This document shows positions 46,931 to 57,719 of a stretch of 64,000 bases of DNA, in pieces. Each line of letters begins with the position of its first letter. Position 1 is the stretch's first letter. Source of the stretch: Sphagnum magellanicum (lineage: Eukaryota > Streptophyta > Sphagnopsida > Sphagnales > Sphagnaceae); assembly GCA_021904315.1 (NCBI GenBank), contig CM038919.1, positions 5,022,001 through 5,086,000 of the forward strand, in the 5' to 3' direction. The notes beneath the pieces were generated by a model. The model saw only the letters and a program-made list of their open reading frames with translations. It ran no database searches and was not told the DNA's origin. The position numbers and the translations under genes were made by a program.

Positions 46931-48906
46931 ATGGCGGTGCGGATGAGACCCTGCTTGTTGGCACACAAAGCGCTGCACAGTGCGTCGATCGCTGCCAGTT
47001 CGAGTTCTTCTTCTTCCCTCCATGCTTCTCCCGGAGTAAGTTTGATGGGTTGTCTCAGAAGACTCTCACAGCTCTCGTGCACTTCTTCTATAGGGCAGCA
47101 ACGATTCCATTTGCTTGGCGCGACTTTGCATTTACAAGGGCAGCAACCCAACAAGGGATGGAGCTGGAAAACGCAGGGGGCTGCAAGTGGTGGTGCCAAG
47201 GAGAACAATGGAATGAAGTAAGTGGACCTAACAACCTCAGAATCGGAGAGCCTCCAATTTTTGATGCAGAAGCACATGATCGGAAGCTCAAGTTTTTTTA
47301 GGATTTTGTTTCAGGTTCTTGGAAAACTCTAATTCGTAACCACAACTCCTGAAGGCGCAGGATTTACTCGTGTGACATATAGTCTTGCCCTGTATCATTG
47401 CACTGTATTATTTTCATGCTTGATCTGGCAACCAATGCCATGCCAAGGTCCAGCACAGATAGATGATGACGACTGTCAGATTTACTGACAGGATGCTCGT
47501 CCTGAGATCAATCAGATTCTTTGGTCGTCTGGTTTCTCGCTTTCCTGTTGAAGCCGTCTCTGGGTTCTGTCCACTTTCAAGCTCAGTTTGATTCTTTCAG
47601 CCTCAAGCATATAAACAACTAAACCCTAAAAAGTGTGAAGAAAAGAGACATCACTTCACTATCTGTTGTAGTCTGTCAAGCTCTGTCTTCTCTCATGGAT
47701 GTTCCACAACAGTCACTTGTCAGATCAAATGCGAGAAACCAGATGTGTGTAAGCAGTCTGCCATGGTGTCATGTGTTAAGTATTCTCCCACCTCCCCCCC
47801 AAAACCCTAAAGTTTTTCTCCACTTGCTGCATTCTGATTCAGCACAATGTCTCTGGCTGCAAGTGTTTTGCACAACAAACTGTATGAGCATATTGTCCTG
47901 TGTCAGCTGAAGTGACTATGTTACGCACCTGGTGGCAGCAAACAGGTGGGGCAGGCCCGTTCCCTCTTCACTGGCATTGTGGAAGAGATGGGTATTGTGA
48001 GAGAGGTTGAAGTACTGGAGAATGGCGGGTTTGAAATGACTGTTGAGGCAAGTACGGTGCTGGAGGATGTGAAGCTTGGGGATAGCATTGCTGTCAATGG
48101 CACATGTTTGACAGTGACACGCTTCAACTCAGCCTCCTTCTCTGTAGGACTGGCTCCAGAGACGCTGCGGCGGACGTCTCTTGGAGAGGCAGCAGTAGGG
48201 TCACCTGTAAACCTTGAGCGCTCACTACAACCTTCATCACGAATGGGGGGTCATTTTGTTCAGGGCCATGTGGATGGAACAGGGACAATTGAGTCGATGG
48301 AACCTGAGGAAGATTCACTTTGGGTCAAAGTCAAGACCAGCCCTGAGCTTTTACGCTATATTGTTCCAAAGGGGTATATTGCTGTGGATGGAACAAGTCT
48401 CACTGTAGTTGACGTTCTTGATGATGAGAATGCATTTACATTCATGCTCATTGCCTATACACAGCAGCACATTGTTGTACCTAGGAAGAAGGTCAGTCAT
48501 CTTCCCATTTTGTTTTCATAATCTCCTTTGTTATTGATGCACAGGACATTGTCTGCATAGTGTACAAAACTTGACCCTCTCACTGTTGCACTTCACCCAC
48601 AGTGACCATTATTACACTAGAGGGTTTGAATCACTGAAGTTTTCAGTACTCTGCAGCTGCCAAGGTACTGGGGTGATGCCAGTAGTATGTTCTAACCTAA
48701 AAACCCTAACGTAGTTCTGACACCTGCAGCTGTGCTAGACAAATGCCATTTTTATAGGGAATATAGTGGTTATGTTCTCACATTTTTGACAAGAACTATG
48801 TCATGTGCAGATTGGAGCGGCAGTGAATCTGGAGGTTGACATTGTTGGAAAATATGTAGAGCGGATGATGAAAGGCTATAATGCTTCTGTGACCTCCTTA
48901 GCATGA
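46931..48906 (+). CDS. RIBE: Riboflavin synthase, plastid form, three exons
   Basis: Catalyses the last step of riboflavin synthesis: two 6,7-dimethyl-8-ribityllumazine give riboflavin and 5-amino-6-ribitylaminouracil. Exon 2 (47946-48491) and exon 3 (48811-48906) are clear. LFTGIVEEMG opens the first lumazine-binding barrel, followed by SIAVNGTCLTVT, GGHFVQGHVDGTG (start of the second barrel), YIAVDGTSLTVV, AYTQQHIVVPRKK, and in exon 3 VNLEVDIVGKYVERMM. Both barrels are present. Exon 1 starts at a strong context (accATGGcg) and is Ser-rich and basic, as in plastid transit peptides. It may end at 47035 (GGA/GTAAGT, phase 0, joining 47946; 248 residues) or at 47217 (GAA/GTAAGT, joining 47939; 311 residues). 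Both keep frame and I cannot choose. Intron 2 is 48492-48810 (AAG/GTCAGT to TGTGCAG). An FAD enzyme follows about 1.8 kb downstream on the same strand. Confidence 0.93.
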
Positions 48907-50742
48907 AGAGTGCTGTTGAAGGTCTTCTCTATCTTTTGGTGCATTGCTGACAAGTTGCCAATTTGTTGTCCAACGGAAGGGACAAAGGTACAGTACACTG
49001 GTGTTGATGTCAAGACTTTGTGTATCCTCCAGCTCCATTTGTGCTTCTGAATGATCTTACTTTGCATAGAACCTTTGAGCAAGATTGTTCCAAGCTTTGT
49101 GCTAAATACGTTCCTCTTGCTGGATGTTATGGTGCAGGCAATCTATGAGTGTTCACTTGATTGTGTAGCTACAAGCTCATAACAGAAGGGGTTGCAGTGA
49201 CCTTGTCAGACCATATTGCTGCATATGTGGAATGGATGTTTACTGATTTTGATCTGGATTGGGCTAAGAGGATGCTTTGGTTCAAAGATGTGATGTGTTT
49301 ATTATGTTGCTCATGGACTTGCATAATGTTTTGATTGATTTTTAGGGAACAAGGTTGACATCAACTTGAATACTGCAGGTGCAACCTCTTCAGATCTGTA
49401 CTATGGTCTTGCCTTCTGGGTGTCTCATGTAATGTTAATTACTTCCGATTGCAGTCTTTTTGTCTTATGGTTTGAGCTAATTCACCACTTGGTGACAGGC
49501 AACCTTGAGTATTGAGCCATGCATATGTACCTTCCTGCTCTTCCATCCCTCTGTACTGTGATCAATTAATGAAAGAATCTTCATGAATATATTTTCTTCT
49601 TTTGCATATGAGTTCCTCCATGTTGTGAACCTCTTCTTGAAGGAGATGACCAAGAGCACTCTACAGTTGATTATGAGCTCTTATGACCAAGAGCACTCAT
49701 GCAGATTGAAGAAGAAATGAGAAGCTTACATTAGACACAAAAGCTCATATCTTGTAGTGAAGATTGAAGGAATGAGGAGCTTACATTAGGGGTGAAGCTC
49801 AGATTCATACTCAGCTGATGTCCTCAACATGGAATGCATGAATTCATATCCCCAAGAAGGAGAAGAAGAAGAAGAAAGAAAAACATGGATACTGTATGCT
49901 CAGTGCAAGAAGGTGGTTTGAGAATTTGCCCACATGGTTCAAAGCACTTTGCAAAAGCATCATGGTGATATCATCATTGTGCTATTTATCTGTTGCCAAA
50001 AATGATACAAAGAAAGACACGAGGAAAACAACAAGAGAGATGGTTAGGATTCAACAGCACTCTGAGAAGAGCAGAAAACACTACAAAAGAATGTGGGTAT
50101 TCTCATAAACAAGGCTGGCACCTCATGCTGCCACATGAAATAAACTTCATGGTTTCATCCATTACAATATACAATATGTGATGTTTATTGTGGCGTATAT
50201 TACATTAAACTTACAACTTGACGTTTAAGTTATGACACATATTACAATTGTGTGAGAAAAACCACATTCTCTTGTAGTTAAAAGCTAAGTCCTAGGGGCC
50301 AGAAGAAGAGGTCATAGAATTTTCTGCTCTCTAACAGTTCAATTTCTGCTGGAGAGAAGAAAAGGAACTCAAAAAGCTCTCTTCTGGTTTGCTGCTGCTG
50401 AAATGTAACGCCTTGCAAAATTGAGATTAGAGTTTCATAGGTAGAAAAGAAGAGAGAGCTTAGGGTTAGGGTTTTACTCTCAAGACTCAGATTGCATCTT
50501 CTTCTGTGATTCCCTGATCTGTTTTCGCCCATTGGAATGTGCAATTCGACATTTCTGTATTAGTTTTTTTGGCAGAAACCTCGCATCAAAACCAAAGTAC
50601 ACATTATTCAAGCTTTGATCAAAAGAAAAGTCTTCATCCTCATCTTTCTTTTTTCTTCTTGGCACTGATAAGAAGAAGAGATGTGGAATCAGATTGCTGT
50701 AAGGAAAGCTGGCAATTGCATGATCTGATTGTGGGTACAAAG
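48907..50742 (+). other. 3' region of riboflavin synthase and upstream region of the flavoprotein gene
   Basis: No coding exon is recognised. It holds a (GAA)n run at 49857-49878, a small imperfect duplication near 49640-49790 ('gaccaagagcactc', 'gagcttacatta'), and a telobox-like TTAGGGTTAGGG at 50461-50472 shortly before the next gene. Minus-strand open frames at 50278-50740 are shadows. Confidence 0.5.
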
Positions 50743-53700
50743 ATGTTTTTACCAGAAGCCATTGCTACAGTATACAATTGCAGGGCTGCTAGTGAACCAG
50801 CAGCAGTACTGAATCATTTTTACCCCATCTGTAACGGGCTCTTGAGCATTCATCAAAGGACTGCACAAACTGCTAGAGCTTGCAACAAGCTGCACACTAG
50901 AGCATCAGATTCTTCAGGTACCTATGCAATAATATTTCCATTTTAATTTAATTTAATTTTCTGAGAATGCTCAACAGCCCTAAGCTGCAGCAGCATCATA
51001 CCTGCATAAACTTCTGCAGTTTTTGCAAGTTTCTTTGGAGTTGGAGACGCTCTTGGACGTAAGTTACGCATCTCATTTGCTACTGCAATTCTTTATTTCT
51101 ACACCCAAGAGGTTTTTGAGGCAGTTTCCAAAAAATTTCTGGAGAATTGTACCTTGCTCTTTCTTGATTGGGTCCACAGAAGAACCCCTGAAACCAGATA
51201 TACCAGAACCATGGATTCTAACCTAGCCATCTGCATTGATTTTAACCTAACCATTTGCATTGATTTGTTTGGGTCCATCTCCTTTCTGTGTTTTGGTGTA
51301 TGTCCAGAGAGTTTGGACATGTGCATGAGTTGTTGTTGTGCTTGTGCTTTTTGCAGAGAAGGGATTGATAGGTAGGCTGTGTGGAGCAACAGTTTTTCTC
51401 AATTTGGTCATTTTTGTTGATGGGATTTCAGTGCAGGGAGTGGAATCAGAAAGGGATGATGCAGGGCAGCAGCAGCAGCATCCTGTACTGGTGGTTGTGG
51501 GAGGGGGAGCTGCTGGTATTTTTGGAGCCTTACAAGCAAAGACAGTGTTCCCACAAATGCAAGTCATAGTTCTAGAGAAGGGCAAGCTATTGTCCAAGGT
51601 TTGGATCTCTTCATTCAAGATCCTTTGGGTTTAGGGTTTAGGTTCTTCTTGTGCCACATCAGAGATGATAGAGATAAAAATTGCAATTGTAAAATTGCAA
51701 TAAGAAAAGATGCACTTTTCTTGATGGGCTATTGGGAGCCCACAGACATGGGGGGAAGGAAAAAGAACAGAACAGGGAAGACAAAGGATTTATGAAGAAA
51801 AGAAGCAAAAAGATGAAAGGGCATAAGGGAAGAGTGCTTCTTAACAGAGGTGTACAAGTATGAGAGGAATGGAAATGCATGGTATCCAGGAGAAGCCTAT
51901 TTGCAGTGGGACACAAGAGAGAGGAAGAGAGAGAGTTCACAAGAAATTGCTTGGTTGAGTCTTACAGGTTTTCAATCTCTAGCTTTCTACTCAATTTTGA
52001 CATAATGGGTGGAGTTTTCATGACGAGCAGGTAAGAATATCTGGTGGTGGCCGTTGCAATGTGACCACTGGCCTTTTTGTAGAACCCCTGGTATGATTTC
52101 TTATCCATCATTTCCTTGTATATATATGTGTATTTCTGCTACCTCTGAAAGTACTGGTTTGATTTAATGAGTCTGTTTGTCAAACATGTAATGATAGGTT
52201 GTGCTTCACAAAGGCTACATAATGTCTGCTGAAGGTTTTTTGGTCTAACACACTAAAACATTGACAAATGATTATGCAGAAGATTGTCAAAATTTTCTGC
52301 TTCTCTGCTAAGTTTGACACTATTGCTTCTGTTTCTGTCCTGGCAGGCATTGGCAGAACAGTATCCACGAGGACATAAGGAATTGCGGGGCTCCTTTTTC
52401 CGTTCACATGGTCCGAGGGATACGGTGACCTGGTTTTCAGAACGTGGGGTTGTCCTAAAGGTATCATCCTCAATCTCATACAACACATTTTGGATAGAAT
52501 AAAGATCAGAATGCAGGTTTTCCTTCTGATGAATCTTGGAACCATAGGATGAAGTTGAATTTGTAGAGATTCTGTGGGACAGACAGAAGAGGATGGGCGC
52601 ATGTTTCCAGTAACTGACAGCTCCACCACTATTGTTGATTGCCTGATGAACGAGACTCACCGCCTGGGAGGTTTGTTATCCTTTCTGCAAAGCACTTTTT
52701 TCTATTTCATGGTGAAAAGTGTCCCTAAACCCCAAACCTTACAGAAGAGAAAAGCTCTGAACTTCCCTGATGAAAGTGGTTTTCTATATTTGATTCAAAG
52801 ATTGGACAAAGTCGTAGATACAAGCAATGTTCTCTGCACCACCAGCGTTGGAACATTGTTCCTGAACTTTTCTGCTGGTTGAACTTAGACCTGAGTTCCA
52901 AATGTTTGAAATTTTGGTTGAGAGTAAAATTGCTCTGAGCTTTGGAGGCCATTGATTGTGGCAGTAGTGTTGCAGACTCGAGCATCTGTGAGCAGCATCT
53001 CTATCAATGAAAATGGGAAGTTTGCACTTCATCTTGTGACAACCAATGGGGCCTCAAATGAAGTTGCAGCTGACTATGTGCTTCTTGCAACTGGCAGCTC
53101 CCAGCAGGTGTGATATTGAGCAGGGACTTTAGCCTAAGTGATTGCTGTAGCTCAAAAAATCAGTAACATGATACCCATGTGAAGAAATCTAGGGAGTTTG
53201 CAGGAGTTTGAAGGCAGCCTTTGATTGCCACATAGATCTAGAAACAGAAAGTTCGAACTGATCTAGTAATTCTGATTTTTGCAGGGTTATGGACTGGCGG
53301 TGCAATTGGGTCACTCTATTGTGGAGCCACAACCTAGCCTTTTCACCTTCAAGGTCAAAGATACAGTGCTTACAGAATTGGCAGGGGTAATCAATTGTTT
53401 GTCCCACTAAATTTGACTCTCTTACAATTGGGAAAAGCCTTGCAGTATATGCCAAGTTGCATCACTTTGTGCTGCTTGGCTTAAATGTGTTTGTTGACTG
53501 CAGATAAGTCTCAGTCACATCCAAGCAGAATTAGAGTTGCCTGGACAAAAACGTCGAGATCCACATCTTTTGCAAGTAAGTTTTTTGTGAATACTATTAT
53601 TTCTTATGCACAGTTTGCAAACTTTAGAAAGTCCAAGGGAAGGATGTATGTAGCTAGCTGAACATGTGTAATGGGCATGAATATAGTGGGGGTCTCATAG

Positions 53701-56318
53701 ATTTTCTGTGGAAGTGGGAGCAATTCTTCAACTCATCAAATGCACTAGAACAATTGCTTGAGGTGTTTTCCTTTGCAGTTCTGATGTCGAAATTGACAAG
53801 AGATGATGCTGAAATTTTGTTATGTTGGGTCTTACTTTTTTGCAGACGGGACCACTCCTAATTACACATTGGGGCTTAAGTGGCCCATTGATTCTCCGCC
53901 TCTCTGCTTGGGCTGCTCGGTATCTTCATTCATCAAATTATCAAGGTACAGGCACACATCCCACTTCTACAGTTTCAGTCATCTTTTAAGCAATCTCTTT
54001 CACCTCTAAACCCTAAACCCTAAAATCCTGCGAAACTAGAACAATGTACCTTTGACAGGCTTGAATCAAGGGGTTCATGGTCCTAGTGCACACGCTGTGT
54101 TCTTGATTTGCAGGTTGAATTTTGGAAGATAATTCAAAGGCACAGGCCTTCTGATGAGGTGGAAAATACCCTTTGTGGTTGATTGATCCTCTATCATGTC
54201 ACCAATACTGGATACTTCATTTTCATGACAAGAACTGCTTTGAAACAGGGACATTGTGGGTTGATTTTGCACCAAGCATGGATGTCAATGAAGTGTTTGA
54301 GACCTTGGTTAATCACAAAATCTCCTTTCCGGTAAAACTTTTCTGACCCTCTTGCTCTCCTTTCTGGAGACTAAAAGTCATGGATATTTTATACTTTTTT
54401 TTCTGTTTCCTCCAACTTGAACTAAGAATTCTTTCACAGAGAGCCATTGGGGATTCCGGGAAGGCATACACCTAACCGCTTTTTTGGTTTTGTAGACCCG
54501 ACAGCTGGGTGGGCCAGCACCTGGCAAGTTTTTGTTCGTTCGCCGATTCTGGCACTACTTGTTGCAACGAGAGGTTTGTCCCCCACAACATCCTATGCCA
54601 AAAGATTGTACAAAGATCAACAGTCATTTGGACTTCTCAACTTTTCAAATGACACAGGATGCAGAAAAAATCCAGCCAATCTTCTGCCATTCTATTATCT
54701 GGCTTATCTAGCTTGTTGAGAGTGTCCTTTCAGTCACCAGGTGTTGTGAGTTTTTCCGTCTCATGCAGAGTTTGGATAAAACGGCTCTATGGGCTACTGT
54801 GCCCAAAAAGTCCTTATGGCAATTGGCAACACTTCTAAAACGATGTGCCTTCCTTGTTTCTGGCAAAGTAAGTTCAAGTTGAAAGTATCTGTGGGACTGC
54901 CTGTGATTCCAATATATTCTCAGTGGAATGTCTGCCATCCTAGTCGGGCTAGATGATGGATAGTGAATCAAGAATTGCCCTGGCCACTGACACTGTGCCC
55001 AACAGCTTAAGGAAGAATTTCTGTTTGAAGAAAAAGATGGTATTTTTTGTCATTCACAACTGATTGGTAACTTCACCTTAGCAGTTGGGAGAATTTGTGT
55101 AATTGTGTTGAATGGTGACCTTTTTTGTGTAGGGCGAATTCAAGGATGAGTTTGTAACTGCAGGTGGAGTCCCTCTTACAGAGGTAAGAAAAACATGCCC
55201 AGAAGAGGGCGGATGAATAGTTTCACATTCCTATACCTTCTGGGTAGTGTTCTTTGATAAGTGGTTATGGAAGTGGTACATAGGAATCCATTGCTAGAGA
55301 TATATAAGACTCTTTGCCCATCCAGTTTCAGGATTAGGGAGTAAACATGCAGCAGCCCACATGACTTTTTTACTTGGATGGCTATTTTTGATTGGTGATC
55401 TATTATACCTTACACTTTTAGATCACAAAGTGTCTCTAAGTTCTAGAACAAATTTGTAACTGGTCTTGTGAATTTTGGCATCCAGGGTTCACAGGCTCAT
55501 GAATAAAAAAATATAGGAACAATGTACAGTCATGTTTGCTTTTCTCTATTACTGATGAAATTGTGCACAACAGGTGGATTTGAAGACCATGGAGAGCAAA
55601 TTATGCCCCCATCTATTCTTTGCAGGAGAGGTATTACTTGTGGATTAGTATTCCTCTAGTTTGAGGTTTGATAAGTGCAGTATTTGCAGCAAAGTTGATG
55701 ATGCATCACTTTTTTGTTACTAAATTTGTGGAATTTGATGAGCAACTGTTGAAGTGCTTTGTGTAGTGAAAGTTGATGGATTTGCCAGCACCCTAAAGTG
55801 CATCTCTGTGTAGATTTCTTCATGAGACATTACAGGGTGGGTTTAGGGATTTAGGGTTTAAGGGTTTAGGGTTAAACTCTCTACCTGAATAATGGGTGTC
55901 TTAACCTTGTCCAACATGGATGGAATGGGTAAGTAAATTGCTTAACTGCAAAGTATATTAACACCATTTGATTTGTTCCACCAGGTTCTAAATATTGATG
56001 GAATAACAGGTGGTTTCAACTTTCAGGTAAACAGTTTTGCCACTGCAATATCACCATACCTGAAAGCTTTTATAAACATTTTCAGGTAGTTGCAAGCTGT
56101 AGCTTTTCAAACCCATCACTGAAGAGGGTCTTATTTTCCCTCACGGTCTAGGGGAGAATACTTGCTATGAAGTCAAGATGATGCTAATGTATGCATAACT
56201 TGCTCTCCACTTTTTACAGAATGCATGGACAGGAGGCTATATTTCAGGGATGGCAATCGCATCTTTAGCATCAAAGACGTTTGAAGTGAAACTTCCATCA
56301 TCAGCCCAGATCTTGTAA
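50743..56318 (+). CDS. FAD-dependent oxidoreductase, HI0933/BaiN (YhiN) class, 16 exons
   Basis: Exons: 50743-50917, 51357-51598, 52031-52090, 52347-52460, 52583-52670, 52965-53107, 53285-53386, 53504-53575, 53846-53945, 54249-54331, 54496-54573, 54769-54867, 55133-55183, 55574-55630, 55985-56026, 56220-56318. All junctions are GT-AG and in phase; the product is 534 residues. Residues 1 to about 100 are a leader rich in Ser, Ala, Arg and Gln, probably organellar. [11 protein letters not shown] (102-112) is the FAD dinucleotide-binding loop. [14 protein letters not shown] (140-153) is the class signature. Then come [41 protein letters not shown] (about 337-349), [20 protein letters not shown], and [20 protein letters not shown] (483-502), the usual C-terminal FAD contact, ending [10 protein letters not shown]. 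Plants carry one conserved homolog of unknown substrate. Bacterial BaiN acts on bile acids, which should not be carried over. ATG 50743 is the first in-frame Met. An alternative exon 2 acceptor inside 51420-51436 would also keep frame. Confidence 0.92.
51627..51642. repeat. Telomere-like repeat in flavoprotein intron 2
   Basis: GGGTTTAGGGTTTAGG, two plant telomere units (TTTAGGG), 29 bases after the exon 2 donor. Confidence 0.8.
54005..54024. repeat. Telomere-like repeat in flavoprotein intron 9
   Basis: CTAAACCCTAAACCCTAAAA, about 2.5 units of the plant telomere sequence in the opposite orientation to the one in intron 2. Confidence 0.85.
55839..55876. repeat. Interstitial telomere-like tract in flavoprotein intron 14
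   Basis: About five imperfect TTTAGGG units (GGTTTAGGGATTTAGGGTTT, then AAGGGTTTAGGGTTAAA). Plants often have such tracts as scars of break repair or as telobox regulators. Here it lies between exons 14 and 15. Confidence 0.85.
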
Positions 56319-57719
56319 GATCACTTTTTCTCAACTAGAATTTTTTTCCTACTCTTCTTTGATGACATCCAGAAACCAAATGAATGCCCTGATCTGGAGA
56401 GAGAAAGCTACATTCAAAAGATAAAAGGTGCAGGATGGGTTTTATACCTATTAGGTTTTTTTTGTGACAATTTGGCATGCCAATAAAGGTATGATTTATT
56501 TTGTACATCAACATTCAACCCCCACCCAATATGCCACCATCACAATAACTTGAAACTAGCATGTTGGAAATAAGAATCCAATCTTTTTTCCCATATGCAA
56601 GGGGCCACGTGGGATATCAACAGCCCACAATCTATAGAGCCCATGAATCTTGTGGCAAGCTATTGCATTGTCCTTCCAAAATTGCATTCTGTTAACAATG
56701 GCTTATGGGAAGTGAACACATTGTACACCTAAAGACTAGAAAGTCACTTGTGTGCAAAGAATCAACATCTCAAATCTGCCACAATTTAGATAGTTTTTGA
56801 GTCTGAAAAAGGATTTAAGTGAAACTGAATGTCTGATAGAGGACACAGCTGTCACCATTCAAAGCTTATAAATGCCTGAATTCAGTGATAGTATCATTAA
56901 TGTGTCAGGTGGTAGCTACATTCGTGCCATCTTCTTTGATCATGCAACAAGCACCTACTATTGTGCTTACCCAGGTACAACGATTTCAAACTTGTAGTCT
57001 GGCTTACTGTATAACTGGAAAATTCCTAATAGAATGGGAAGTCGCTGATACATATAAAAAATTCATTTCAATTTGTACAATCCCCACAAATGGGCATCTA
57101 GAAACAACCTGCCCAGGTGTGCAAAGACCAATCTGTTCTCCAATCACTCTTACATTTGATGAAAAATTCTCTTGCTGTATCATCTGGGATCTCAATCTCC
57201 CAAATGGTCAGACCATTTTGTGGTGGGTAGAACAACTACCATCTTCCCAAGTGTATTGTATTTCTTCCCCCAAGTGTAAATCTCATGACCTGTCTTGCAA
57301 TGCTTACTTCGTGCAGCCTATTCTGCTCTATCAGCCAGCCCTCCTCAGGTATGAAGTGGAGTCTGTAGATTGTATGCATACCAGTTTACAAACCTTTTGG
57401 CAAAAGCATCTGACAAATTGTGTGGTGATTACAAAGAAGAACAAAGTGTGAATGATCAAAATGCAGCACTAAACTTCTGTGATTTTGAAGAGACTTGAAG
57501 CAAGTTGTTTGGTACACCAAATGTGAGGTTATGTAATATGCAGCAACTGAGAACACACCACGACGGGACCCCACATTATGACAGTATGACATTACATTTA
57601 TTCAAATACTTGGGTGGTGAAAAACTAGAGGCAGGTACCCATATTGTTAACCTTGGAGAAGGTGACAAAAGGGTTCTGGCTAATTAGACAACTTGACTAA
57701 CTTGTTGGTGCAATCTCTT
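56319..57719 (+). other. Region downstream of the flavoprotein gene with a 188-codon open frame
   Basis: The frame at 56885-57451 is the longest uninterrupted single-exon frame of the window, but it does not begin at ATG in good context, has a patchwork Cys/His/Pro composition and matches no domain I know. An internal GT-AG-like pair (CAG/GTGGTAGC near 56909 and CCAG/GTACAA near 56970) might mean a decayed exon. I do not call it a gene. Confidence 0.35.

Noticed and set aside
46729-47301. Long open frames on both strands over riboflavin synthase exon 1
   Set aside because: They overlap the leader exon, which is GC-richer than its surroundings and so lacks stops. The frame from the strong ATG at 46931 joins the known domain by splicing; the others do not.
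50278-50740. Minus-strand frames upstream of the flavoprotein gene
   Set aside because: Shadow frames with no domain; the plus-strand gene explains the region.
52180-52660. 150-codon minus-strand frames over flavoprotein exons 4-5
   Set aside because: Antisense shadows of well-supported exons.
54447-54719. Plus-strand frame [20 protein letters not shown] as a flavoprotein exon
   Set aside because: Its phase does not fit the preceding exon. The neighbouring frame starting at 54496 gives [16 protein letters not shown], which fits the family and both junction phases.
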